In this document: piece by piece, positions 1-8,404 of the stretch
How positions within the stretch are numbered: the stretch's first letter is position 1
How the letters are laid out: each line of letters starts with the position of its first letter
NCBI RefSeq assembly: GCF_000765665.2
Contig: NZ_JROZ02000001.1
Coordinates: forward strand, 124,001-188,000
Reading direction: 5' to 3'
Length of the DNA stretch: 64,000 nt
Source of the DNA: Helicobacter sp. MIT 05-5293
GTDB taxonomy: Bacteria > Campylobacterota > Campylobacteria > Campylobacterales > Helicobacteraceae
Translations under genes and position numbers: made by a program
Notes under the pieces: generated by a model
Databases searched by the model: none
Told to the model about the DNA's origin: nothing
The model's input: the letters and a program-made list of their open reading frames with translations, nothing else

Positions 1-88
1 CAAGTTTCAGGGTGGTTATGCAGCAAATGCGAAAGTCATCACGACTATTGATCGTATGATAGAGACACTTTTGGGTATCAAACAATAA
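1..88 (+). CDS. flgK: FlgK (hook-associated protein 1), C-terminal end only
   Basis: The window opens inside a reading frame (codons from base 2, TAA at 86-88) whose last 28 residues include YAANAKVITTIDRM and end LLGIKQ. This is the C-terminal amphipathic helix typical of FlgK, which joins the flagellar hook to the filament. Only this tail is visible, so the call rests on a short but characteristic motif. A membrane-protein gene starts 16 bases downstream on the same strand. Confidence 0.75.
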   Translation, partial: KFQGGYAANAKVITTIDRMIETLLGIKQ

Positions 89-104
89 ATTCAAGAGATT
101 TTTA

Positions 105-806
105 ATGTTTGATACTTTTTTTCAGAGTCTTAAGGATTATTTTACTCCTAAGATTCTACTACTTACTTTTATCCCTTGTGTGATAGGAGTTGTCGTGGGC
201 GTTTTCTTACTTTATACCTATGGCAATGCTGCATGTGAGTGGGTGCTTGGGATAATTCCACAGAGATTTAAGCCCGATGGCATGATAGGAAGTATCTTGA
301 CAGCAAGCGCAAATTTTCTTGTGTATAGCTTTTTATTCGCATTATTTGTGATAGGCGTGCTTTTATTTAATATTTTTTGTTCGATTTTTTATACACCTTT
401 TATTGTTTCTTATTTGCATCAGCGATATTTTTCGCATATCAAACGAGAATCTTTTGGGGGGATATTTGATTGTTTGCGCACATTTACAAAGCTTTTTATG
501 ATATTTGCACTGATATTTATCGTGTGTATTCCACTTTATTTTGTCCCTATTTTAGGGCATTGTGTTTTGTTTGCTATAGGGTATTTTCTCTTTAAAAAAA
601 TGATGTTTTATGATATTACAAGTGCGATGATGAACGAGGCAGATTCGGTTCAATTACAACGCTCTTTTCGCCTAGAGCATCATAGTGTAGGGCTTGTTGC
701 CTATATTTTGGGCTTCATTCCTGTGGCACATTTTTTTGCAACACCCTTGCAGACACTTATTATCGCGCGTTATTGTTTTAAGAAATTGCCTTTGCTTCAA
801 GATTAG
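105..806 (+). CDS. CysZ/EI24-like multi-spanning inner membrane protein
   Basis: This 233-residue protein is strongly hydrophobic, with about four to six membrane segments (roughly residues 18-40, 68-95, 130-150, 150-165 and 195-220). The overall pattern and size fit the EI24/CysZ-like family of bacterial membrane proteins. CysZ in enterobacteria takes up sulfate, but family members elsewhere lack an assigned substrate, so I do not infer one. It follows flgK by 16 bases and may be co-transcribed with it. A 135-base gap with a clear promoter separates it from ilvB. Confidence 0.6.
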   Translation: MFDTFFQSLKDYFTPKILLLTFIPCVIGVVVGVFLLYTYGNAACEWVLGIIPQRFKPDGMIGSILTASANFLVYSFLFALFVIGVLLFNIFCSIFYTPFIVSYLHQRYFSHIKRESFGGIFDCLRTFTKLFMIFALIFIVCIPLYFVPILGHCVLFAIGYFLFKKMMFYDITSAMMNEADSVQLQRSFRLEHHSVGLVAYILGFIPVAHFFATPLQTLIIARYCFKKLPLLQD

Positions 807-902
807 TAACTTTATTGAATTAATAGAATGAATCGATTCTTAAAATAGGTTTATTATCAAGATAAATCAGCTAAAACTGCTCATAATTTGTGCTAAATAA
901 GG

Positions 903-936
903 TATAATGGCTTTCTTCATTTTTTTAATAAAGGGG
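903..936 (+). promoter_or_regulatory. ilvB promoter and ribosome binding site
   Basis: A perfect extended TATAAT (-10) lies at 903-908, and an AAGGGG Shine-Dalgarno at 931-936 sits 5 bases before the ilvB ATG at 942. No clear -35 is visible, as is usual for sigma-80 promoters in Campylobacterota. A GAATCGATTC palindrome lies further upstream near 830-839; I assign it no role. Confidence 0.6.
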
Positions 937-941
937 TTTTA

Positions 942-2639
942 ATGAAAACAATCACAGGTGCGCAGATGCTTATAGAATCTTTGCACCTTGAAGGTGTAAA
1001 GATTGTCTTTGGTTATCCGGGTGGAGCGGTTTTGCATATTTATGACGAAATCTATAAGCAAACCTATTTTCAACATATTCTTGCACGACACGAACAAGGT
1101 GCAGTGCATGCAGCCGATGGATATGCACGAGCAAGTGGTGAAGTGGGTGTCGCTATTATTACTTCGGGTCCGGGTTTTACAAATGCGATTACAGGTATTG
1201 CTACGGCTTATACAGATTCTATACCTTTGGTTGTCATCAGTGGGCAAGTGCCTATCACACAAATAGGCACAGATGCGTTTCAAGAAATTGATGCAGTGGG
1301 AATCTCTCGTCCTTGCACGAAACATAATTATCTTGTCAAACATATTAAAGATCTTCCCAGAATCCTTAAAGAGGCTTTTTATATTGCAAGAAGTGGGCGT
1401 CCGGGTCCCGTGCTTGTGGATATTCCTAAAGACATCAGCGGACAGCTTGGAGAGTTTCATTATCCACAAAGCATTGATCTTATAAGCTATAAACCTACCA
1501 TTAAGGGTAATGCTAAACAAATTAAGAGATTATGCGAGGGCATCGCACATGCGAAAAAGCCGCTTTTTTATCTTGGTGGGGGTGTGATTCTCGGTAATGC
1601 AAGTGAAGCGGTAAGAAAACTTGTCTCTCGCACACAGATTCCTTGTGTGCAGACACTCCTTGCATTAGGCGTTTTAGAACATGATAATGAGAATCTGCTT
1701 GGTATGCTAGGAATGCATGGCAGTTATGTCGCTAATATGGCAGTGAGTGAATGCGATTTGCTCGTTTGTTTTGGTGCGAGATTTGATGATCGTGTAACGG
1801 GCAAACTTAGTGAATTTGCAAAGTATGCAAAGATTGCTCATATTGATATTGACCCAAGTTCTATTGGCAAGATTGTCAATATTGATTATCCTATTGTGGG
1901 TGATGTGAAGAGTGTCGTGGAAGATATGTTGCTTGAAATTAATGATTATGATCCTTGCAGTATCAAGTCATGGAGAGAGCATCTCAAAGGATATGCGCAA
2001 CAACACCCGCTTACTTTCAAGGATAGTGAAGAGACAATCAAACCTCAATGGGTGATTAAAAAGCTTGGTGAGATTCTCGGGGATAGGGCGATTCTCACCA
2101 CAGATGTAGGGCAGCATCAAATGTGGGCAGCGCAATTTTATCCTTTTAGTTTTCCGCGTCAATTTCTTACAAGCGGTGGGCTAGGGACGATGGGTTATGG
2201 TCTCCCTGCAGCATTAGGAGCGAAGCTTGCATGCAATGATAAAGTGGTGGTAAATATCACTGGAGATGGCTCGATTCTGATGAATATCCAAGAGTTAATG
2301 ACTTGCGTGGCTTATAAGATTCCATTTATTAATATCATCTTGAATAATAATTATTTAGGAATGGTGCGGCAATGGCAGACATTTTTCTATGAAGATCGTT
2401 TTTCTCATGTTGATTTGAGCGCACAGCCTGATTTTGCGAAACTTATAGAATCTTTTGGTGGGGTTGGTTTCCGTGTAGAGCATAAAAAAGACTTTGAGCA
2501 ATCATTGCAAAAGGCTTTAGATTCTCAAAAAGTTGCCTTTATTGAAGTTATTATCGATAGGTATGAGAATGTTTTGCCTATGGTGCCAAGTGGTAAGGCT
2601 ATTTATGAGATGATTTTGGAAGATGAAAAGGATAAGTGA
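942..2639 (+). CDS. ilvB: Acetolactate synthase large subunit (IlvB)
   Basis: The 565-residue thiamine-diphosphate enzyme makes acetolactate or acetohydroxybutyrate, the first common step of branched-chain amino acid synthesis. The sequence shows the N-terminal FGYPGGAVLHIYD segment with the catalytic Glu in ARHEQGAVHAADGYAR, a central FAD/ADP-type domain, and the ThDP motif running from GDGSILMNIQEL to NNNYLGMVRQW. Length and order are normal. The small subunit gene follows with a one-base TGATG overlap, so the two subunits are translationally coupled. The start is the ATG with the AAGGGG site. Confidence 0.97.
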   Translation: MKTITGAQMLIESLHLEGVKIVFGYPGGAVLHIYDEIYKQTYFQHILARHEQGAVHAADGYARASGEVGVAIITSGPGFTNAITGIATAYTDSIPLVVISGQVPITQIGTDAFQEIDAVGISRPCTKHNYLVKHIKDLPRILKEAFYIARSGRPGPVLVDIPKDISGQLGEFHYPQSIDLISYKPTIKGNAKQIKRLCEGIAHAKKPLFYLGGGVILGNASEAVRKLVSRTQIPCVQTLLALGVLEHDNENLLGMLGMHGSYVANMAVSECDLLVCFGARFDDRVTGKLSEFAKYAKIAHIDIDPSSIGKIVNIDYPIVGDVKSVVEDMLLEINDYDPCSIKSWREHLKGYAQQHPLTFKDSEETIKPQWVIKKLGEILGDRAILTTDVGQHQMWAAQFYPFSFPRQFLTSGGLGTMGYGLPAALGAKLACNDKVVVNITGDGSILMNIQELMTCVAYKIPFINIILNNNYLGMVRQWQTFFYEDRFSHVDLSAQPDFAKLIESFGGVGFRVEHKKDFEQSLQKALDSQKVAFIEVIIDRYENVLPMVPSGKAIYEMILEDEKDK

Positions 2640-3109
2640 TGAATACGCGAACTAGCATTTGCATTACGGTGATTAATGAGCATAGCGTTTTAGCTCGTGT
2701 ATCGGGCTTGTTTTCAGCGCGTGGGTATAATATCGAATCGCTCACGGTCGCACCTATTCCTCATACAGAGCTTTCAAGGATTACGATTTTGACACGTGGC
2801 AATAAAGAGGTGCTTGAACAAATCATCAAGCAAGTCCATAAATTAATCCCTGTGGTAAGCGTAGTCAATAGTGATAATTTACTTGAAAAAGAAGTCGTAT
2901 TAGTAAAGTTTCCTATTCAAGAAAAGCTTGCGGATATTGAAGTGCTTTGTCGGGCTTATAATGGAAAAATAGCAAATGCAAATGAAAAATATATTATTGC
3001 CGTAGCGACAGATAAGCCTGATAGAATCGAACATTTTATTAAAGCAATCAGTGTCTTTAAGCCTAAAGAGATTGTCCGTAGTGGTGTCGTTGCAATGGAG
3101 CGATATTAG
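2639..3109 (+). CDS. ilvH: Acetolactate synthase small (regulatory) subunit (IlvH)
   Basis: The 156-residue regulatory partner of IlvB carries an N-terminal ACT domain (INEHSVLARVSGLFSARGYN, then SLTVAPIPHTELSRITI) and the family's C-terminal ALS_ss_C domain. It activates the large subunit and usually confers valine feedback inhibition. I take the ATG at 2639, which shares its A with the ilvB TGA, rather than the in-frame GTG at 2636. An AAAGG site lies 8 bases upstream. Confidence 0.96.
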   Translation: MNTRTSICITVINEHSVLARVSGLFSARGYNIESLTVAPIPHTELSRITILTRGNKEVLEQIIKQVHKLIPVVSVVNSDNLLEKEVVLVKFPIQEKLADIEVLCRAYNGKIANANEKYIIAVATDKPDRIEHFIKAISVFKPKEIVRSGVVAMERY

Positions 3110-3130
3110 AATCTATCGTGAGGAGTGGAT

Positions 3131-3940
3131 ATGTCAAATACAATGAAGCTAGGAGTAAATATTGATCATATTGCGACTTTGCGTGAGGCAAGAGCGATTA
3201 ATGATCCTAATCCTTTAGAGGCTGTTTTTGTTGCTAAAAACGCAGGTGCGGATCAAATCACCCTACATTTGCGCGAAGACAGACGTCATATTCATGATGA
3301 TGATGTGAAGCTCATTGTGCATACTTCTCCTTTACCTGTCAATATAGAATCTGCGCTTGATGAGCAGATTGTCGATTATTTATGCTCCCTTGCCCCCCAT
3401 CGTATCACGCTCGTGCCAGAAAAACGCGAAGAAGTTACTACAGAAGGTGGCTTGGATATAGAATCTCATTATACAACAATCCGTGAGGTGATTAAGACTT
3501 TTGAGAGTAGAGGGATTGCGACTTCACTTTTTATCGATGCCAAAAAAGAATCTGTTTTTCTTGCACGAGAGCTTGGCACTCAAGCTATAGAATTACACAC
3601 AGGACATTATGCGAATCTTTGCCTTATGAGAGAGAGTAATCTCCCTCACACTCATCATAGTATTAAGACAATGGAGCTTTCGCGACAAGAGCTTTATGAA
3701 GAAATGATTTATACGCTTGATGAAATCGCACAATGCGCTAAGATAGCGACTTCAAGCGCGGATACAAGAGCATTAGAATGTTTTGCAGGGCATGGATTGA
3801 ATTACCATAATGTCGCGAGAATCTGCGCGATTCCTCAAATCAGTGAGCTTAATATCGGACAGAGCATTATTGCACGATCTGTGTTTGTAGGATTGGAAAA
3901 AGCAATTGTGCAAATGAGGGAAGCAATGTGTCAAAGATAG
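3131..3940 (+). CDS. pdxJ: Pyridoxine 5'-phosphate synthase (PdxJ)
   Basis: PdxJ condenses 1-deoxyxylulose-5-phosphate with 3-amino-2-oxopropyl phosphate, the product of the PdxA reaction, to form pyridoxine 5'-phosphate. Hallmarks are LGVNIDHIATLREAR at the N-terminus, HLREDRRHI, PEKREEVTTEGGLD, ELHTGHYA and the C-terminal AGHGLNYHN and ELNIGQSI. The ATG at 3131 is preceded by AGGAG at 3121-3125; a GTG at 3125 is also in frame but overlaps that site. The gene overlaps pdxA by 13 bases, so the two vitamin B6 steps are coupled. Confidence 0.96.
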   Translation: MSNTMKLGVNIDHIATLREARAINDPNPLEAVFVAKNAGADQITLHLREDRRHIHDDDVKLIVHTSPLPVNIESALDEQIVDYLCSLAPHRITLVPEKREEVTTEGGLDIESHYTTIREVIKTFESRGIATSLFIDAKKESVFLARELGTQAIELHTGHYANLCLMRESNLPHTHHSIKTMELSRQELYEEMIYTLDEIAQCAKIATSSADTRALECFAGHGLNYHNVARICAIPQISELNIGQSIIARSVFVGLEKAIVQMREAMCQR

Positions 3941-4893
3941 CCATTTCTATTGGTGATATTAATGGTGTGGGGATTGAGATTGCCTTAAGAGCGCATAAAG
4001 ACATTGCCCAATGGTGTGAGCCTATTTATTGTGTGCATTCAGAGATTTTAGAATCTGCCCTTGCGCTTTTAGGCAAAGAAGAAGTCTTTGATTCTGTTTT
4101 GCGCTCAATGTGTTTTTCTCCGCCTGCAGTGGGATTTTTAGAGAATCTTCGCATTCAAGCAGGCGAGATTTCTGCTTTGAGCGGTGCATACAGCTATGAA
4201 AGTTTTATGCAAGCGGTGCGTTTGGCGCAAGATTCTCAATGTGATGCAATCGTAACACTTCCGATACATAAAAAAGCTTGGCAACTTGGTGGTGTTCCTT
4301 ATGTCGGTCATACGGAAGCTTTGGGTGCGTATTTTGGTGTGCATTCTATTATGATGCTAGGCTGTGAATCAATGTTTGTAGCACTTTTTAGTGATCACAT
4401 TGCTTTAAAAGAAGTAAGCCCTCTTGTGAAAGATTCTGATGTGAGGGATTTTCTTGTGTGTTTTGCACGGAGTGTTTGTTTGAATGAGCCTTGTTGTGTG
4501 TTGGGATTAAATCCACATTGCGGCGATGGCGGACTAATGGGCAATGAAGACGAGGAGATTTGTAGGGCGATTAAAGAGGCAAATAAGATTCTCAAAAAAG
4601 ATTTATTTTTTGGGGCTTATCCTCCCGATAGTGCTTTTAGCCCGCTTAATAGAGAGCGTTTTAGATATTTTGTGAGTATGTATCATGATGTGGGACTTGC
4701 CCCGCTAAAGGCTTTGTATTTTGAAGAAAGCATCAATGTGAGTTTGAATCTGCCCATTTTAAGGACTTCTGTCGATCATGGCGTGGCTTATGATAAGGCG
4801 TATAAAAATGATGCGTCTTTAAGTCTCACGAGTTATTTTAATGCTGTAAAATACGCCCTTAAGCATCAGAAAAACAAAAAGGATTTTTTATGA
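3928..4893 (+). CDS. pdxA: 4-hydroxythreonine-4-phosphate dehydrogenase (PdxA)
   Basis: The 321-residue NAD-dependent enzyme oxidises 4-phosphohydroxy-threonine in B6 synthesis. It has the N-terminal ISIGDINGVGIEIALRA and the metal-binding histidines in PYVGHTEAL, SMYHDVGLAPLKAL and RTSVDHGVAYD. Translation starts at a GTG (3928-3930) inside the end of pdxJ; the ATG two bases earlier belongs to the pdxJ frame. The stop overlaps the next gene as ATGA at 4890-4893. Confidence 0.95.
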   Translation: MSKIAISIGDINGVGIEIALRAHKDIAQWCEPIYCVHSEILESALALLGKEEVFDSVLRSMCFSPPAVGFLENLRIQAGEISALSGAYSYESFMQAVRLAQDSQCDAIVTLPIHKKAWQLGGVPYVGHTEALGAYFGVHSIMMLGCESMFVALFSDHIALKEVSPLVKDSDVRDFLVCFARSVCLNEPCCVLGLNPHCGDGGLMGNEDEEICRAIKEANKILKKDLFFGAYPPDSAFSPLNRERFRYFVSMYHDVGLAPLKALYFEESINVSLNLPILRTSVDHGVAYDKAYKNDASLSLTSYFNAVKYALKHQKNKKDFL

Positions 4894-5468
4894 GAACAAT
4901 ATTATTGAGCATTTTTTTATTGATTGCTTCTCCCCATGTGAAAGCTGCTTCAACGGATTTTGAAGCATTCGGTGATGCTTTTCGTTTTCTCCCTCTTTAT
5001 GTGATGGTAGTCTCTGTGGCAATAGAGGATTATAGAGGGGTAGGAGAGCTTGCTTTGGGAACTTTGACTGGGCAGCTTATCACTGAAGGGATAAAATGGG
5101 GAATGGATACATTGCATGATAATGGATATAATGTCGCGTTTGCCAAACGCCCTTGTTGCGATAGTTGGAAGGGTATGCCAAGCGGACATGCAAGCGGTGC
5201 GTTTAGTGCGGCTGGATTTGTCTTTCATCGTTACGGGTGGAAGCCTGCTATTCCTACGACTATTCTCGCGACACTTGTTGCTGCATCAAGAGTAGAGGCA
5301 AGGAAACATTCTCTTTTGCAAGTGAGTGTGGGAGCATTGATCGGCTGGGGGTCAGCGTGGATTTTTACCAAAAAATATCTGCCTGAAAATGTGTCGGTGA
5401 TGCCTGTGATTGATTCTGATAAGCAAGGTCATACAAGCTATAGCATTCATTTTGCCTATCGCTTTTAG
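4890..5468 (+). CDS. PAP2-family phosphatase-like exported/membrane protein
   Basis: This 192-residue protein has an N-terminal signal-like segment (residues 1-20) and PAP2 signatures: AKRPC near residue 88, GMPSGHASGAF near 98-108, and SRVEARKH near 138. Bacterial PAP2 proteins of this size remove phosphates from undecaprenyl pyrophosphate, lipid A or phosphatidylglycerophosphate. Two departures are visible: the Lys expected seven residues before the RP pair is absent, and the Asp expected four residues after the third-motif His is Gln (HSLLQ). Activity is therefore uncertain. It overlaps pdxA by four bases, so it is in that operon, with no obvious link to B6 synthesis. Confidence 0.7.
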   Translation: MRTILLSIFLLIASPHVKAASTDFEAFGDAFRFLPLYVMVVSVAIEDYRGVGELALGTLTGQLITEGIKWGMDTLHDNGYNVAFAKRPCCDSWKGMPSGHASGAFSAAGFVFHRYGWKPAIPTTILATLVAASRVEARKHSLLQVSVGALIGWGSAWIFTKKYLPENVSVMPVIDSDKQGHTSYSIHFAYRF

Positions 5469-5499
5469 AATCTTCAATCTCTCACAAGTTCATTTTTGT

Positions 5500-5534
5500 T
5501 ATAATCACGCACATTTATCATTGACACAAAGGAG
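5500..5534 (+). promoter_or_regulatory. alaS promoter and ribosome binding site
   Basis: TATAAT at 5500-5505 is followed by AAGGAG at 5529-5534. The latter sits 5 bases before the GTG at 5540 and decides between two in-frame GTG codons (5534 and 5540) in favour of 5540. Confidence 0.6.
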
Positions 5535-5539
5535 TGCAA

Positions 5540-8209
5540 GTGGCACACAAGGACATTCGTTGGCTTTATCTCGACTTTTTCCAAAAACAATCGCACAAAA
5601 TCTATGATTCTATGCCTCTCGTGCCTGATGATGCAAGTTTGCTTTTTACTAATGCAGGAATGGTGCAGTTTAAAGATATTTTTACGGGCAAGATTCCAAT
5701 CCCTACACCTCCACGCGCGACTAGCTCACAGCTATGTATTCGTGCAGGTGGTAAGCATAATGACTTAGAGAATGTCGGCTACACTGCGCGGCATCACACA
5801 CTTTTTGAGATGCTGGGTAATTTTAGCTTTGGGGATTACTTCAAAAAAGATGCGATTGCGTATGCGTGGGAATTTGTAACAAAAACTTTAGGTTTTGACA
5901 AATCGCTATTATATGTAACTATTCATGAAAGTGATGATGAAGCTTACACACTATGGTGTGAGCATATTGCGCCAGAGCGTATCAAGCGTATGGGGGATAA
6001 AGATAATTTTTGGCAAATGGGCGATAGCGGACCTTGCGGACCTTGCAGTGAAATCTATGTCGATCAAGGCGAAAAATATTTTCATTCAAGTGAAGATTAT
6101 TTCGGCGGTGAGGGGGATAGATTCTTAGAAATATGGAATCTTGTCTTTATGCAATATGAGCAAAAAGAGGGAATCCGCACACCTTTACCAAAACCTAGCA
6201 TTGATACAGGTATGGGGTTGGAGCGCGTGGTAGCACTTTTAGAAAAAAAGATCAATAACTTTGACACTTCGCTTTTTGCGCCTTTGATGCGTCAGATTGA
6301 GAATCTCACACATAAAAAATATTATCACGATGATGAAGTGTTTGATAATGTGATGGGCTTTAGCGATGCGCAAATCGTGGAGACAAAGAAGATTCAAGCG
6401 AGTTTTCGTGTGATTGCCGATCATGCGCGCAGTGTCGCATTTTTGCTCGCACAAGGGGTGAATTTTGACAAAGAGGGGAGAGGCTATGTCTTGCGTAGAA
6501 TCTTGCGCCGTGCCGTGCGACATGGGTATTTGTTAGGGCTTCAAAAGCCTTTTTTGTATGAAGTCATCGGTGTCGTATGTGAAGAAATGGGCGGACATTA
6601 TGGCTATTTATTAGAGCGTAAGAATGCTATTAAGGAGCAGTGCCGCAACGAAGAGGAGCGATTTTTTGAGACGATAGAATCTGGAATGGAGCTTTTTAGC
6701 AAGGAATTGCAAAAGCTTTTAGGATTACTTTCAAAAGATAAGACTTTGAGATTTAGCGGTGAGGTGGCTTTTAAGCTTTATGATACCTATGGATTCCCGC
6801 TTGATTTGACGCAAGATATGTTGCGTGAATACCATATTGAAGTGGATATGGCGAGTTTTGATCAATGTATGAATGCACAGAAGTCGCGCTCCAAAGCGAG
6901 CTGGAAAGGCAGTGGCGATGCGTTAAAAGAGGGTGATTTCAATGAATTGCTCGCAGTATTTGGTAAAAATACTTTTGTGGGTTATGAATCTACAAAAGCA
7001 TCATCTCGTATTCTTGCATTGTTGGATTCTGATTTTAAACGCGTGGCTTCTTTGCAAAGTGGCGAGATTGGCTATGTGATGTTAGAAAATACACCTTTTT
7101 ATCCCGAGAGCGGAGGACCTGTGGGAGATAAGGGGGAGCTTTTTAAACCTTCTCATCAATCCGCAGGTGAGATTCTCGCTAAGGTGCTTGATACGCAAAA
7201 ATATTTTGATCTTAACCTCTCTCATATTGAGGTATTAGCAGCGTTAAAAGAAGGTGATTTTGTGCAAGCAAATGTGAGTGATGAGCGCAATGAGATTGCT
7301 AAACATCATTCAGCCACGCATTTATTGCATCGTTCGTTGCGTAAGATTTTAGGCTCTCATATCGCACAAGCAGGGAGCTTGGTAGAATCTAATCGTTTGC
7401 GTTTTGACTTTTCGCACCCTAAGGCTTTGTCGTTTGAAGAGTTAGAATCTATTGAGCATGATGTGAATGCGCAGATTCTCGCAGGGAATCCTCAAATGTG
7501 CGAGATTATGAGCATTGATGAGGCGAAGAAAAAGGGCGCAATGGCACTTTTTGGCGAAAAATATGGTGAGCGTGTGCGTGTGGTGAGTTTTGGAGATTCT
7601 ATTGAGCTATGCGGTGGAATTCATACGCCCAATACTGCACAGATTGGGAGTTTTTATATCACAAAGGAAAGCGGTGTGAGTAGCGGTGTGCGCAGAATCG
7701 AAGCGGTATGCGGCGCAGCGGCGTATGAGTATGGAAAAATGGCTTTGAGAGAGATTCATAAGGCAAAAGAGAGCCTTAAGGCACAGAATCTCACGCAAGG
7801 GATTGAAAAACTTAAAGAACATATCAGCGAGCTTAAGCAAAAAGTCGCAAAGGCGAAACAAAGCGTGAAGAGTTTTGACTATGAGGAAGTCGCGGGTGTG
7901 AAATTAATCGTCTTAAAGATAGATTCTCTAAACTCTAGTGAGGTAAAGGAGATTGTCGATAAGGCAAAGAATGAGAATGAAAGAGTGGCGATTTTATTAC
8001 TCACAGAATCAAAAGGTATCTCTATCGTTGCGGGAGTCAAAAATGCACCGCTTAAAGCGGGAGAGTGGGTAAAGCAAGTCGCGTCAGTATTAGGAGGCAA
8101 TGGCGGAGGAAGAGATGATTTTGCTACTGCTGGCGGGAAAGATGCAAGTAAAATCAGTGAGGCGTTAGACTTGGCAAGGAGTATTGCGAAAGAAAAATTA
8201 CAAGATTAG
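5540..8209 (+). CDS. alaS: Alanyl-tRNA synthetase (AlaS)
   Basis: The 889-residue enzyme charges tRNA-Ala. In order it shows the class II catalytic core ([49 protein letters not shown]), the tRNA-recognition region ([15 protein letters not shown]), the editing domain with zinc-binding [11 protein letters not shown] and CGGIH, and a C-terminal DHHA1-type domain ending [15 protein letters not shown]. The length is normal. The start is GTG with a good Shine-Dalgarno, giving [13 protein letters not shown]. No rho-independent terminator follows; a 14-T tract and long hairpin lie between it and the polysaccharide locus. Confidence 0.97.
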   Translation: MAHKDIRWLYLDFFQKQSHKIYDSMPLVPDDASLLFTNAGMVQFKDIFTGKIPIPTPPRATSSQLCIRAGGKHNDLENVGYTARHHTLFEMLGNFSFGDYFKKDAIAYAWEFVTKTLGFDKSLLYVTIHESDDEAYTLWCEHIAPERIKRMGDKDNFWQMGDSGPCGPCSEIYVDQGEKYFHSSEDYFGGEGDRFLEIWNLVFMQYEQKEGIRTPLPKPSIDTGMGLERVVALLEKKINNFDTSLFAPLMRQIENLTHKKYYHDDEVFDNVMGFSDAQIVETKKIQASFRVIADHARSVAFLLAQGVNFDKEGRGYVLRRILRRAVRHGYLLGLQKPFLYEVIGVVCEEMGGHYGYLLERKNAIKEQCRNEEERFFETIESGMELFSKELQKLLGLLSKDKTLRFSGEVAFKLYDTYGFPLDLTQDMLREYHIEVDMASFDQCMNAQKSRSKASWKGSGDALKEGDFNELLAVFGKNTFVGYESTKASSRILALLDSDFKRVASLQSGEIGYVMLENTPFYPESGGPVGDKGELFKPSHQSAGEILAKVLDTQKYFDLNLSHIEVLAALKEGDFVQANVSDERNEIAKHHSATHLLHRSLRKILGSHIAQAGSLVESNRLRFDFSHPKALSFEELESIEHDVNAQILAGNPQMCEIMSIDEAKKKGAMALFGEKYGERVRVVSFGDSIELCGGIHTPNTAQIGSFYITKESGVSSGVRRIEAVCGAAAYEYGKMALREIHKAKESLKAQNLTQGIEKLKEHISELKQKVAKAKQSVKSFDYEEVAGVKLIVLKIDSLNSSEVKEIVDKAKNENERVAILLLTESKGISIVAGVKNAPLKAGEWVKQVASVLGGNGGGRDDFATAGGKDASKISEALDLARSIAKEKLQD

Positions 8210-8262
8210 ATGAAGGGTTACTAATAGAAGTATATCAAACGATAAAAATACCTATTTTTTCC

Positions 8263-8307
8263 TTTTTTTTTTTTTTGATAGCGGGTTTTGTAATTTTGTG
8301 TTAAAAT
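8263..8307 (+). promoter_or_regulatory. Promoter of the polysaccharide locus with a 14-T tract
   Basis: An uninterrupted run of 14 T lies at 8263-8276, and the best -10 candidate is TAAAAT at 8302-8307. If transcription starts near 8314, the T run spans about -51 to -38, the position of an UP element or upstream -35 region. Length changes in such tracts alter promoter output in H. pylori sabA, as I recall. The promoter and start are inferred; the tract is seen directly. Confidence 0.45.
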
Positions 8308-8345
8308 TTTGCAATTTAAGAAATTGTGCTAAGTTTTAACACAAA
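8295..8345 (+). promoter_or_regulatory. Long imperfect hairpin in the leader of the polysaccharide locus
   Basis: The 12-base arm at 8295-8306 is exactly complementary to 8334-8345, and an inner AATTT/AAATT pair (8313-8317 with 8321-8325) would close the tip. No T run follows on the plus strand, so it is not a standard terminator. It overlaps the candidate -10 element and could act as an operator, an attenuator or an mRNA stabiliser. Confidence 0.45.
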
Positions 8346-8404
8346 TGCGGTTGAAAGTCAAAAGAGTAGAACAAATAAGACTCTTAAAGAAAGGTCTATC
8401 ATCA

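Noticed and set aside
939-1520. Long minus-strand frame opposite ilvB
   Set aside because: It is the shadow of a clear ilvB coding region, with a Cys/Arg-rich translation lacking any domain and no ribosome site.
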